Assembly: GCF_001866055.1 (NCBI RefSeq)
Contig: NZ_MLQS01000001.1
Location: 204,646 to 268,645, forward strand
From: Anaerobacillus alkalidiazotrophicus
Lineage (GTDB): Bacteria > Bacillota > Bacilli > Bacillales_H > Anaerobacillaceae
Reading direction: 5' to 3'
Length of the DNA: 64,000 nucleotides
The notes beneath the pieces were generated by a model. It was not told the DNA's origin. It saw only the letters and a list, made by a program, of their open reading frames with translations, and ran no database searches. The translations under genes were made by a program, and so were the position numbers. Positions 35,308 to 45,800 of the stretch are shown piece after piece; position 1 is the stretch's first letter, and the number at the start of each line of letters is the position of its first letter.

Positions 35308-35725
35308 ATTTTATAATCATTACTGGGCATTTAGCTCTTTTGGCAACTTTATGGCTTACTCCACCCAATACCATACTTTGCAGACGGTTTAGCCCTCTAC
35401 TTCCTATAACTAAACAATCAAAAGAATTGTTATTTGCATAATCTACAATTGTTTCACCAGGATCGCCGTGTAAAATTATATAATCATGGTTAATGTTCGA
35501 AGTTTCTAACAACGACAAAATATCCTTAACCTTTTCTCTTCGTTTTTCTGCTATGTCCTTGCTATCTTTATTATGTAAAACATCTGACTTGGATGTAGAG
35601 CCATCTACTACATAAACCACTTTGATAGAACCCGTTTCTTTATTTGTTAGTAAATGAATGGCATTGTTCGCCGCTCTTAATGAATGAGCTGAACCATCAG
35701 CCGCTAGTAAAATATTTTGAAACAT
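35306..35725 (-). CDS. Universal stress protein, UspA family
   Basis: 139-aa UspA fold protein. N-terminus FQNILLAADGSAHSLRAANN and the ATP-binding GSRGLNRLQSMVLGGVSHKV (G-2x-G-9x-G-S pattern, ending in KCPVMIIK) suggest an ATP-binding type. The gene is separate from the neighbouring SulP transporter by 230 bp including a terminator. Usp proteins often neighbour SulP-family transporters; role here unknown. Confidence 0.88.
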   Translation of the reverse strand: MFQNILLAADGSAHSLRAANNAIHLLTNKETGSIKVVYVVDGSTSKSDVLHNKDSKDIAEKRREKVKDILSLLETSNINHDYIILHGDPGETIVDYANNNSFDCLVIGSRGLNRLQSMVLGGVSHKVAKRAKCPVMIIK

Positions 35726-35864
35726 AAAATTCCTCCCACCATAAATTTAAGATATTTTCTGAACAGGTGATGCGTAATTCTCAACATCGATACGTAATCA
35801 AAAGAGATTTTCTTACACAATTATCTTAAACTACTTTCCAAAAAATTCATACTTTTTACAATAA

Positions 35865-35937
35865 AAAATATCTACTTGCTTCTAAATATATAGAGTTTTT
35901 CCCTCTATATACACTTACAGAAGCAAGCAGATATTTT
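35865..35937 (-). terminator. Branched hairpin after the SulP gene
   Basis: AAAATATCTACTTGCTTCT pairs (18 of 19) with AGAAGCAAGCAGATATTTT. A second hairpin TATATAGAG/CTCTATATA lies within the loop. Confidence 0.6.
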
Positions 35938-35957
35938 AAAATCAATACTCTTATTTT

Positions 35958-37418
35958 TTAGTGGCCTGAATTTTTCGATAAACCACCAATTTTATTCATT
36001 AATACTGAACTTTCTTTATTCATTCCTGTTAAATGAACGTTAATTCCATTTTGTTCATACTTCATTTCTACCTTATCAATCGCACCAATAGCAGAATCAT
36101 CCCAAAGATGTGCTCGGCTAAAATCAATCTCTACTTCTTTCACATCATCTTTAAAATCAAATGATTCAATAAAATCCGTAACAGATACGAAGAATAGTTG
36201 ACCTTCTACAAAATATGTCTTTTTCACACCTGAATGTGAAAGCTTTGAAGAGACATGAACTTTTGAAATTTTTGCACCAAAGAAAAGTGCACTTAAAACA
36301 ACACCTGTTAAAACTCCAATTGCTAGATTATGAGTAATAACTACGGTTAATACTGTAACAACCATAACTGTTGCATCCGTTCTTGGAACTTTGTGCAATG
36401 TCTTTAAAGAATTCCAATCAAATGTTCCAATAGATACCATGATCATGACCCCAGCCAAAGCAGCCATTGGAATTTGAACAACAACAGAACCTAGTACAAT
36501 AATTAAGAACATCAGGAAGACACCGGCTACTAAAGAAGATAACCTTCCTCTACCACCAGACTTTACATTTATAACAGATTGACCAATCATCGCACAACCA
36601 GCCATACCACCAAAAAATCCAGCTATAATATTGGCAATACCTTGTCCCCGACTTTCTTTATTTTTATCACTTTCAGTATCAGTCATATCATCAACAATTT
36701 GAGCTGTTAATAACGACTCAAGAATACCTACAATCGCTAATGCTAAAGAATATGGTAAGATAATCATTAAAGTTTCAAGTGTTAATGGAATAGATGGGAT
36801 CAAAAACATTGGCAGCGTACTTTGGAGCGCCCCCATATCACCAACCGTACTTACACCTAAATTACCGAAAATTGCTAACATAGTTACTACAATAATTGCT
36901 ACTAACGTAGATGGAATAGTTGTAGTAAACCTAGGTAAAATATAAATAATAGCTAATGTTAACCCGACTAACGCATACATCACCCATGTGACATTCACAA
37001 AGTGTTGAAGTTGAGCCATAAAAATTAAAATCGCTAACGAATTTACAAATCCTACCATAACTGATCTTGGAACAAACTTCATATATTTCGCTAACTTAAA
37101 TACACCAAAAAATATTTGTATAATTCCCGTTAAAATTGTAGCAGCTAATAAATATTGAAGTCCGTGATCAGCTACCAACGTAATCATTACCAAAGCCATC
37201 GCACCTGTAGCAGCAGAAATCATCCCTGGACGCCCACCAATAAATGCAATAACTACAGCAATACAAAAAGAAGCATACAAACCAACCATCGGATCGACTC
37301 CTGCGATAATTGAAAAGGCTATTGCTTCTGGAATCAATGCTAACGCAACTACCATTCCTGCCAATGTATCTCCTTTGACATTGCTAAACCATTCTTGTTT
37401 AATTGCTTGTAAATTCAA
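35958..37418 (-). CDS. SulP-family anion transporter with STAS domain
   Basis: 486-aa SLC26/SulP permease. About 12 membrane segments carry [19 protein letters not shown] and [14 protein letters not shown]; a cytoplasmic STAS domain follows from residue about 395 ([20 protein letters not shown]). Members move sulfate, bicarbonate or dicarboxylates, often with sodium. BicA-like bicarbonate transport is one possibility, but the substrate cannot be decided. Ribosome site GAGGTG. Monocistronic. Confidence 0.88.
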   Translation of the reverse strand: MNLQAIKQEWFSNVKGDTLAGMVVALALIPEAIAFSIIAGVDPMVGLYASFCIAVVIAFIGGRPGMISAATGAMALVMITLVADHGLQYLLAATILTGIIQIFFGVFKLAKYMKFVPRSVMVGFVNSLAILIFMAQLQHFVNVTWVMYALVGLTLAIIYILPRFTTTIPSTLVAIIVVTMLAIFGNLGVSTVGDMGALQSTLPMFLIPSIPLTLETLMIILPYSLALAIVGILESLLTAQIVDDMTDTESDKNKESRGQGIANIIAGFFGGMAGCAMIGQSVINVKSGGRGRLSSLVAGVFLMFLIIVLGSVVVQIPMAALAGVMIMVSIGTFDWNSLKTLHKVPRTDATVMVVTVLTVVITHNLAIGVLTGVVLSALFFGAKISKVHVSSKLSHSGVKKTYFVEGQLFFVSVTDFIESFDFKDDVKEVEIDFSRAHLWDDSAIGAIDKVEMKYEQNGINVHLTGMNKESSVLMNKIGGLSKNSGH

Positions 37419-37669
37419 GCTAACACCTCTTTCTTATTTTGTTTTTATTTCGACTTTCGACTCTCACGAAAGTCAGTCCGTTATCAACAAAATGAATTCT
37501 ACCACGGAAACGCCAAAAACAAAATTCGTATGTAAGCGTGAGACAAGACTCTTATTCTTCAGTTTTCTTATAATATCTCTCGTATACTGTTATTATTATA
37601 AAATACTATAAAAAACTAAAGTTGAATTAATAAAAAAATAATACGTTATCCACCTTAATTTTACTTAAG

Positions 37670-37900
37670 TCACGTTTCGAGGCTGCTTTTCCTTTCAATC
37701 CCAATATTGTTTATTTTTTGTTTTTCATCATATTTGATATTCTTATCTTTTTGCTCTCTAATCCATAAACGCTCTTTAGCTATAAGTAGTTTTGTATAGT
37801 ACTTTCTTATTTCTTTCTCTTCGGTTGTATCAAACAACTTCCCTTTTAACTCTTCAATAATTTCATTTTCGTAATTCTGCACTTCTTTTGTCATTTTCAT
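37670..37900 (-). CDS. Small charged helical protein, unrecognised
   Basis: 76 aa, highly charged and probably alpha-helical (NYENEIIEELKGKLFDTTEE, RKYYTKLLIAKERLWIREQK). GAAAGGTAG precedes the ATG at short spacing; the second ATG two codons later is an alternative. No cysteines or membrane segment. Between SulP and a Spo0E-like ORF. No family recognised. Confidence 0.5.
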   Translation of the reverse strand: MKMTKEVQNYENEIIEELKGKLFDTTEEKEIRKYYTKLLIAKERLWIREQKDKNIKYDEKQKINNIGIERKSSLET

Positions 37901-38155
37901 TCTACCTTTCTAACATTTGTCTCCTTCTTAGGAATTCTTATCTATACTACTTTCAACTATTAATATTTATTGACATATTACGTTATTCCAAACCTATCCC
38001 ATTAATTTTTTGAAAAATATCTAGGATTTTTTTGTCGAATCTATTAACAGTTTTTAATAGCTAATATAAAATAGTTTCTGTTGTCTAAAAATTAAGTTCA
38101 TTTATCCATTAGGCGATAAGTTATTAAAATAGAACTACTTAAAAGTAAATTAGAA

Positions 38156-38302
38156 ATGAAAATAAACTCACTACGTGCATTGATGGTTTCTACAGCTCAG
38201 TTAAAAGGGGTTACTCATCCTGATACGATTAAAAGTAGTCAAGAATTAGATGTCTGCTTAAATGAATACCTCAAGATATCCATTCCCTATATTCCTTCTT
38301 AA
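38156..38302 (+). CDS. Spo0E-like aspartyl-phosphate phosphatase (short)
   Basis: 48 aa from ATG: INSLRALMVSTAQLKGVTHP then DTIKSSQELDVCLNEYLK. The family signature SQELD and the two-helix hairpin pattern are intact. Spo0E proteins dephosphorylate Spo0A~P and delay sporulation. The frame stays open to a TAA about 11 codons upstream with only ATT/ATA codons there. The ribosome site before ATG is weak, so the first helix may have been shortened by loss of the original start. Flanked by a terminator downstream. Confidence 0.6.
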   Translation: MKINSLRALMVSTAQLKGVTHPDTIKSSQELDVCLNEYLKISIPYIPS

Positions 38303-38344
38303 TTTTGGTCCCTTACTAAATTATGCAATGCTAGATCCAAAAAT

Positions 38345-38387
38345 AAAAAGTAGTGATTGATACAAAGTGATCAACCACTACTTTTTT
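38345..38387. terminator. Terminator between the Spo0E-like gene and the NlpC/P60 gene
   Basis: AAAAAGTAGTG and TTGAT pair with ATCAA and CACTACTTTTTT, with a T-run on the plus strand and an A-run on the other side. Confidence 0.8.
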
Positions 38388-38466
38388 ACTAATAAAAACC
38401 ACCTAAATAACTCACTGAAAATGATATAACCTCGTTTTGTAAAAAACAGTAAGCAGTTCTACTTAA

Positions 38467-39528
38467 TTATTCAATTATTCTTTTTGAGAATAAATAATTA
38501 GCTCCCCAATAAGGATTTCCTAATACATTGTCCGTAATATCAACTCCCAGTGAAGTAGAAGCATGAATCATGCTACCATCCCCCATGTAAATTCCAACAT
38601 GTCCAACTCTACCGTCTGAGTATAGTTCATTATTTGTAAAGAACATCAAATCCCCTGCTTTTAAATCCGTTACATACCTTCCTTTTCTCGCTTGATCTCT
38701 AGACACACGGGGGATATCAATACCGACATACTTAAATACTAGTTGAGTATATGAAGAACAGTCAAAAAGATGTGGCGCTTCATCAAGTGTTGCTCCAAAC
38801 TTATATCCGGCACCAATAAACTGAGTTGCTTGATTAAGTAGCTTTTCTCTATGAACTTCAACTGTTTCATTTCTATCCCAACTATCAACCGGTTCTTTTT
38901 CACGGATAGGCTCTATTTCTTTTGTTTTTTCCTTAGCAGGGATTTTCAATTTCTGACCACTAAAAATAATATTCGATTTCAAGTTATTTATTGTTTTTAA
39001 ATCATGGACGGTCGTATGGTGTGCTTGTGAAATTGCCCATAACGAATCTCCACTTTGTACTACATAATGCTGTGCTGGTTTTTGTACTTGAATTGAACCA
39101 TTTTCTGGTTTGAAAGTAATATAAGCATTAAACAATGAACTAGCGGCATTTAATGACACATATGCAGTTTTATTTATCCACCTCGGCGGCTCAATGTTTA
39201 TGTACTCATCACCTTTTTTGGCTTTAGTCCCACCCATTGTGGCTCTTATCGAAGAAGAACCATCGGTCACGTCGTATGTCAATGTTCCTTCTTCAAATTG
39301 GATATGATTATACCCTAATATTTTTGATAAATTCACTAGAGGAAGGTAATAATCCCCATCTAAAATGATCGGGTCAATACCGTCAACCACTTCGCCATTA
39401 ATTTCTATTCCAGCCGTTGGAACTTTTTCGTATTGCGCAATGACCGTTATAGTACCATTTACAAAAAGAGTAAACAGCATTAAAGTAATCATCGTTAACC
39501 GAAGTCTAACCTTTTGTTGTTTTTTCAT
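38467..39528 (-). CDS. Secreted LysM - NlpC/P60 cell-wall hydrolase
   Basis: 353-aa exported protein. Signal peptide (LRLTMITLMLFTLFVNGTI, residues about 8-30), a copper-amine-oxidase-N-like domain (residues 35-150, DGIDPIILDGDYYLPLVNLS), one LysM (HYVVQSGDSLWAISQAHHTT near 155-200), a charged linker and a C-terminal NlpC/P60 domain. Catalytic Cys is in LFDCSSYTQ and His in GRVGHVGIYMGDG. Cleaves peptidoglycan stem peptides (D-gamma-Glu bonds by family). GGGAGAAATT site. Confidence 0.88.
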   Translation of the reverse strand: MKKQQKVRLRLTMITLMLFTLFVNGTITVIAQYEKVPTAGIEINGEVVDGIDPIILDGDYYLPLVNLSKILGYNHIQFEEGTLTYDVTDGSSSIRATMGGTKAKKGDEYINIEPPRWINKTAYVSLNAASSLFNAYITFKPENGSIQVQKPAQHYVVQSGDSLWAISQAHHTTVHDLKTINNLKSNIIFSGQKLKIPAKEKTKEIEPIREKEPVDSWDRNETVEVHREKLLNQATQFIGAGYKFGATLDEAPHLFDCSSYTQLVFKYVGIDIPRVSRDQARKGRYVTDLKAGDLMFFTNNELYSDGRVGHVGIYMGDGSMIHASTSLGVDITDNVLGNPYWGANYLFSKRIIE

Positions 39529-39646
39529 AGTAATTTCTCCCTTTTTTAAAAGTCTACTTTATCTTGTGTAGGGCATTATTTTTTATACCTTACTTACTAT
39601 GAGGGAAATTACTATAAAGTTTTCATATTTATGTTGTTTCTAAATA

Positions 39647-39678
39647 AAATAGGCTGCCTCCCTTGAGACAGCCTATTT
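39647..39678 (-). terminator. Terminator of the spoVR gene
   Basis: AAATAGGCTG pairs with CAGCCTATTT over a 12-base loop, immediately before the spoVR stop on the minus strand. Confidence 0.75.
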
Positions 39679-39681
39679 CTC

Positions 39682-41082
39682 CTATAAATACCTTCTATGA
39701 ATTTTCTTACCGTCATAAATAAACACAATTTGTTTTTCTGATACACATGTTTCTATGTGTACTGTTCGGCCCCATAGTTGATGAATATAAGGCATTACTT
39801 TTTCTAGATATTTGACATCAAGTTCAATTCCCTCGTAGTAATGCGTTAAATATAGCTCACCATTTTTCAAATAATCACCGTCTGTAACAGAGATGAACGG
39901 GAAGCCACCGTTAACACGCATATTGACTAATTGATCACGTACTTCCTGCCACTGTTTATCAACAATTTTATAATCACGACCTTGTTTTTGGAACAGGTAC
40001 ATATCTTCTCGTAACACTAAATCCTTTGTTAAATAGTTTCTAATAAACGAAATGTCCGATTCAATTTCTCGTACTTCAAACATTTTTTCACGCCCACTGT
40101 TTGGCTCAACACCTAATTTCTTCATTTTTTCTGTTGGATTGTTGTACCTCTCTTCGATATCCTCAAAGATCTTCAAGCCAAGGTAATACGGATTTATCGA
40201 TGTTTTGGATGGCTGTACAACACCAGCATTTAATTTAGCAAATTCGATCGATTCATCAGAAGTAAGATCTAGTTCACGTAAAATTCGTTGATGCCAATAA
40301 GAAGCCCAGCCTTCGTTCATAATTTTTGTTTCTAGTTGTGGCCAGAAATAAAGCATTTCTTCTCTCATCATTGTTAGTATATCTCTTTGCCAAGGTTCAA
40401 GTTCTCTACTATATTCTTCAATGAATAATAGAATATCCTTTTCTGGTTGAGGAGGGAATTTCTTTTTCTTTTTTCTTTGTATTGGTGCAACATCTTTTTT
40501 CTCCAAATTCCACAAATCATCATAAGGAGTTTCTGTAGGTGTTTCTTCCTCTTCTAAATCGTCTAGAGACCACGCTAACTTTGGTCGTACTAGACTTGGA
40601 TCAATATGTTCTTGGATGGAGAGAACAGCATCTAAAAATGTTTCCACTTCATCTTTTCCGTGGACCATTTCATAATGAGATATACGTTCTGCTGTCGCTG
40701 TCATACTCTCAACCATATCACGTCTAGTATTAGAAAACCTCACATTATTTTTAAAAAAGTCACAGTGAGCCAATACGTGGGCAATAATTAACTTGTTTTG
40801 AATAAGTGAATTTGTGTCTAATAAAAAAGCATAACAAGGATTTGAATTAATAACCAATTCATAAATTTTGCTGAGTCCTAAATCGTAATGAAGTTTCATC
40901 TTATGGAATTGCTTCCCAAAACTCCAATGCGCAAAGCGCGTTGGCATTCCGTATGCTCCAAACGTATAAATAATATCGGCCGGACATATTTCATATCTCA
41001 TTGGATAAAAATCTAATCCAAAACCTTCTGCAATCTCGGTAATTTCATCAATAGCCTTTAATAATTCACGGTCATCTGTCAT
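39682..41082 (-). CDS. spoVR: SpoVR family protein
   Basis: 466-aa SpoVR protein, nearly the length of the B. subtilis protein (468). Visible hallmarks: [59 protein letters not shown]. Involved in spore cortex formation by an unknown mechanism. GGGAGGGAAAT precedes the ATG. It lies downstream of the BadF/dehydratase-like pair but is separated by a hairpin, so co-transcription is uncertain. Its terminator follows directly. Confidence 0.92.
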   Translation of the reverse strand: MTDDRELLKAIDEITEIAEGFGLDFYPMRYEICPADIIYTFGAYGMPTRFAHWSFGKQFHKMKLHYDLGLSKIYELVINSNPCYAFLLDTNSLIQNKLIIAHVLAHCDFFKNNVRFSNTRRDMVESMTATAERISHYEMVHGKDEVETFLDAVLSIQEHIDPSLVRPKLAWSLDDLEEEETPTETPYDDLWNLEKKDVAPIQRKKKKKFPPQPEKDILLFIEEYSRELEPWQRDILTMMREEMLYFWPQLETKIMNEGWASYWHQRILRELDLTSDESIEFAKLNAGVVQPSKTSINPYYLGLKIFEDIEERYNNPTEKMKKLGVEPNSGREKMFEVREIESDISFIRNYLTKDLVLREDMYLFQKQGRDYKIVDKQWQEVRDQLVNMRVNGGFPFISVTDGDYLKNGELYLTHYYEGIELDVKYLEKVMPYIHQLWGRTVHIETCVSEKQIVFIYDGKKIHRRYL

Positions 41083-41195
41083 AAGTTATTTCCCTCCCTC
41101 GAATGTTCTTATCACAATTTATGATAGGAAAACGAAAATGATGAGGGATGTCTAAAATTTGATTAAGATATTGGTAGACAATTCCTAAAAATAGC

Positions 41196-41234
41196 AAAAA
41201 GGTGGCACGAATTAATTTGAATCCGTAACCACCT
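41196..41234 (-). terminator. Hairpin after the dehydratase-like gene
   Basis: AGGTGG pairs with CCACCT; ACGGATT with AATTCGT inside. The minus-strand side ends TTTTTGC. Confidence 0.55.
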
Positions 41235-41247
41235 CTTGTTTAAAATA

Positions 41248-42867
41248 TCATTTAGCTCCTTCAAGTTTCGTACTTTTAGGAGAAAAGTGTTTCATAAAGC
41301 GATTAACCCCGTAAACCATATTAGCTGCAGTACAAGCAACAACATGATTACTTGTAGCTAGCGAATGAGTCCTTTTGGAAGCATGTACTGAACGTAGCGA
41401 CTCTTCATCTAACCCTTTAAAAGCAAGGGCTTCTGAAAATTCTTTTTGTGCTGCTTGTTTTGCCTTAAACAACATCATTTGAATACGACTATAAACATTT
41501 ACGGCTCCATCTCCTGTCGTTTCAATTGGAAGAAAAATAGCCTCCGGGTATCTTTCTGTGATTAACGATTGAACTCCATCTGATACTCCCGATGAAGGCA
41601 TACAACCAAATGGTTTCACTGAGATCGTCATATTAACCTTCTTTTTCATAACATTTAATATTAATTTTCCCACTTCCATATGTCCTTCGCCACCTCGGAG
41701 CTGATTATTATAGTGTTTGTTAGCTACGCTTGCAACCTCATCCATATCTGGTAAGTGATAATCATGTAAACCAATAATTTTTGCATAGGCTTGAAACCAT
41801 GCCTTAACCGTGAAGTCCGCTATTTTTAATAACGCTAAACGCTTAACAGGATTTTTTCCCTTTAATCCGAAACGACCTTCATCATCTTTACGCAACTGCA
41901 TACGCTTCTTTGTATCGTAACGTCCTTCCCAAATTAAGAACAAGATCCATGCTGTCAATGATTGTACATCAACTTCAGCGCCTTCCTCTTCTAAAAACTT
42001 CTGTAGTTGATAGTTTCCATCGCCCTCAGTTGTCATCGCCCAAAATTCCCCAATGATACTTACTTTCGGTTTAACGATACTTCGGTCTACCTTAACGGCT
42101 TCTAGAATTTTACGACAGTTATATAGTGACTTTATAATTGATTTCCTTTCACTAAAGGCATCATATAAAAGTGTTTTACATCTTTCTAACGCAGCATTTG
42201 TCGTCCCAGGAGTTACTTCATACGGGCGAATTCGGTAGCCTATCGCATTTAAAATATCACCTATTAATACCGCTTTTAAAAACGTAATGAAAAATGAACT
42301 ATCAAGCTTTAAAGCAGATTCTTCCCCAGTTGCTTGTTTCAAGCCACTTTGTTGTTGAAAGAGTAAGACTCGAAATCCATCAAAACCAGCATCACGAAGC
42401 GCCTTTCGATATTCAGTCACATATGTCCCAAACCGACATGGTCCACAAGATCCGCTTGTTACAAAAAGATATTTTTTTACTATTTCTTCTTTCGTTTTAC
42501 CTTCTACATCTCTTAAATACGTTAAATGTTTAATTAAATTTCCTACTGTAAAATAAGTTGGGTTACATTGCCCGCGGTTTCCAAATTCTTTTCCGAAACG
42601 TAATGCTTCAGTATCTGGGCATTCAAGATGAGCAACATTATAACCAATACCTTTTAATCCACCCGCCACTAAATAATCGTGAGCCATAGTAAGACCACCA
42701 AACAATATCGTTGTAGAATCTTTATCTTTTGCAAAAAACTGTCTTGGTACTGGATCAAACCAGTGTTTTTTCGTTTCATTCAGACCTAAAGCAACCTCTT
42801 GTTCTTCTCTGTAACGAAATAGCTCTTCTTCAAAGTTTTTTTCAACATTACTAACCTGCTTTTTCAT
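41248..42867 (-). CDS. 2-hydroxyglutaryl-CoA dehydratase D-component-like Fe-S protein
   Basis: 539-aa protein of the 2-hydroxyacyl-CoA dehydratase / double-cubane-cluster superfamily. Cysteines that could ligate Fe-S clusters: ECPDTEALRFGKE, NRGQCNPTYF, SGSCGPCRFGTYV (near residue 140), a late PFGCMPSSGVSDG and VVACTAANMVYG. It lies 23 bp downstream of the activase-like gene, with an AAAGGAG site between, so the two are co-expressed. In several anaerobes these two halves are, to my knowledge, one roughly 1400-aa protein. No acyl-CoA pathway genes are adjacent, so a catabolic dehydratase role is unsupported; substrate unknown. Confidence 0.82.
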   Translation of the reverse strand: MKKQVSNVEKNFEEELFRYREEQEVALGLNETKKHWFDPVPRQFFAKDKDSTTILFGGLTMAHDYLVAGGLKGIGYNVAHLECPDTEALRFGKEFGNRGQCNPTYFTVGNLIKHLTYLRDVEGKTKEEIVKKYLFVTSGSCGPCRFGTYVTEYRKALRDAGFDGFRVLLFQQQSGLKQATGEESALKLDSSFFITFLKAVLIGDILNAIGYRIRPYEVTPGTTNAALERCKTLLYDAFSERKSIIKSLYNCRKILEAVKVDRSIVKPKVSIIGEFWAMTTEGDGNYQLQKFLEEEGAEVDVQSLTAWILFLIWEGRYDTKKRMQLRKDDEGRFGLKGKNPVKRLALLKIADFTVKAWFQAYAKIIGLHDYHLPDMDEVASVANKHYNNQLRGGEGHMEVGKLILNVMKKKVNMTISVKPFGCMPSSGVSDGVQSLITERYPEAIFLPIETTGDGAVNVYSRIQMMLFKAKQAAQKEFSEALAFKGLDEESLRSVHASKRTHSLATSNHVVACTAANMVYGVNRFMKHFSPKSTKLEGAK

Positions 42868-42890
42868 TTTAGAAGTCTCCTTTAAGTTTT

Positions 42891-45800
42891 TTAGGATTGA
42901 GCTTTCTTTCTAGATAGCTCATCTATCGATTGAAGAATTTGGTTTCTTTCAAGCGATTTTCGCTTTTTCTCAATTAATTTTTCTAATTCTTCTTTTTTCC
43001 TTGCTAAATCTTGCAGGCGTTCTTCATTTAAACTTAGGCTATGAGCATAAGTTTTCACACGAATTTTTATCGACCCACTTGGTTTATTGGCATCAATATC
43101 ATGTAAAGCGGAATACGGAGTTCCAGCTGTTGATATGATCGAATCAATCAAACCATACGTCGGTGCATCATGACCACACTTAAAGCTAGATAAGTCCAAG
43201 ACTGCTACATGTGGGTGACGTGCCGCAAATTTTGCAGCCCAAACCTTTTGTACACTATTAGAGCTAAAGTTTTCCGGCCAAACATCTGTAACATCCAACG
43301 CATAATCGACTTTTTTACTTTCTAGATCCTCTTTAAAAAATCTCTTTAACCAAGCTTCATCTTTCGGTATAGAACGCATCGATAAAATCGGATAACCTAA
43401 CACCTGAAATTCATCCAAAACACCATGATTTAAGCCTGGATCAGAGTGATATGGTCTTCCTATCATTAAGATGGCTACTCGATTTTCAGCTTCTACCAGT
43501 TCTAATATTTCCTTACCTTTTTGCTGCATTTCTGCATCAAACTCACGCATTGCTTTCGTTGCTTCGTCTGCTGCAAAATCACTTTCATCTTCGGTTATTT
43601 GTAAGAACGATTCAAACGCTTCAAATAACTGTTTCTTTAGTAAGTTAGGTTCAGTAAAAGTGACTGCTGGGTCGAAATACTGTATATTTCTTTCTTTAAA
43701 AAAGTCTGTTTCTTTTGTAAACGCAGCTTTAATTACATTTGGAGCTCCAGCTACAATTGGACAACTCGCAGAATCAATGACATTTTTCATATGGCTATCG
43801 ATATGAGTAATACAAGGAAAAAAGATGCCATCTAGTGGCTTATTTTCTTTGTGATGTTTAAAAAGTAAATTATGAATGTGGGCTTGAGCAACCTTTGAAG
43901 GATAACACGGATCAATTGAACCGTATTTTCCACCAGCTTGCCACATTTCCTCACTTGTAAAATCACTAAAAACAATATTTTTCTCTGGTACACCTAGTGC
44001 CTCAAAATAGGTTCGCCAAAATGGTGCGGTTGACCAAATATTAAGTACCTTTGGAATACCAATACGTAAATTTTTCCGATGTTCTATTGCCGTTTCAGAA
44101 GAACGTTGAAACGTTCTCGTATAAGTAACCTTTTTTGTCCCTAATCCAAACATTGATGATTTTACTTTTACATCCTGAATCATAGTTGTTTTACTAGGTA
44201 AAGATCTAGGCTCATAAAAATGTTTATACATTCTTTTTGCTTCATAATCCACTAAGTTGGGATAATGTTTTTTTAGTTGATTCCGCTCTTTTGTCAAAGC
44301 TATTAATGCATCTTTATCTTCAACCGTTCCTTTTTCACAACTAAAACCTGAAATATAACGAGCGGTTTGGCCATCAGGAGTCTGTGTATCAATAAACGTC
44401 CGACTACATAAGTTAGGACAAAAGTTGCAACGAGTCGATTCATCATTTCGTGATTCGTAGGTCATTCCAATAGCAGATTCTAAACCGAGGAACGTTGAGT
44501 ACCCTCTTCTTTTTACAACACGAATTGTTTCCATTGCAGCCCCAATCGCACCTGCTTCCCCTGTGTGAGGGTGTACAAATACTTCAGCATCCGGCACACG
44601 TTCTTTTATGTAATCGACTTGTGCTTTTACGGCAGCTAAGTTATGTTGGGTACCACCTTGAAGTACAAACTTCCTACCTAATTCCGCCATCCTTGGTACT
44701 TGAACGACGTACTGCCACACATTTTTCGGTAATACAAGAGCTAAACCAGCTAATAATTCTTCTTTTGCATACCCTTCTTTTTGAAAATTCACACGGTCTG
44801 AATCTAAAAATACGGCGCACCCGTAAGAAAATTTCGGTGATAAATCTGCTCTAAAAGCAGCATCTGCATACTCTTGTATTGGGATACCAAATTGATCAGC
44901 CATTGCTTGTAAAAGCATGCCATTCCCTGCAGAACATTGGTTCGATAAACGAAAATTACGAATATCTCCATTTTTTAAAAAGAGAACTTTTATGTCTTGT
45001 CCACCAATGTCACATATAACATCAACATGACCGAAAAAGTGAACAGCACTCATCATATGGGCAACAGTTTCAACGATATTAACGTCAGCATTTAACGTTC
45101 TTTCTAATACGTCTGCAGCATATCCAGTTGCTCCAAATCCCATTACTTCAAGAATAGCCCCACTATCATAAATTTTGTTACGGATTTTTCCTAGTAACTC
45201 TCTAGTATCTTCAATCGGGTTACCTTTTGATAGTTGGTATTCTTTTAATATAATATTTCCTTCCATATCTACGAGGACAGCTTTAGATGAGGTTGATCCC
45301 CCATCTAACCCAATAACCGCTTGAATTTTTTGACCTTCTTTAAATTGCACTGGTGTAAATTTCGGAATGCTATATTCAATTCTAAATTTATCTAGCTCTT
45401 CTGCATTTTTTACTAAAGGAGCCCCTGCTTTTTCCCCTAATTTTGCTTTTCTACCGTGAGAAATAAAGGTTTTTAATTCCTCAATTCCTTTATAAACTCC
45501 AACTTCAGCTGGTTCATGCATACCATACATGACCGCTCCAAACGCAGCGTAATATTGAGCATTTTTCGGAATGAAAATTAACTCTTCTATCGGAACATCT
45601 TTAGGATATTCATAGCCTCTTTGGTCCCAGCTTTCAGGAATACGTTTTCTCCAACACTCTTGTAAGAAAGGTAGATAAGTGTTTGGTCCCCCTAGTAAAA
45701 GGACTTTATGTCGCAACGTATTCCCTCTTGTAAGTACAGATAAATTTTGCATAACAATTGCATCTGCTAGTGAACACATTATTTCAGAGGAAGGTATACT

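Noticed and set aside
43471..43806. 111-codon open frame on the plus strand inside the activase gene
   Set aside because: Antisense to a strongly conserved coding region, no ribosome site; composition is that of a shadow frame.
44495..44854. 119-codon plus-strand frame inside the activase gene
   Set aside because: Antisense shadow; Leu/His-rich product without recognisable domain.
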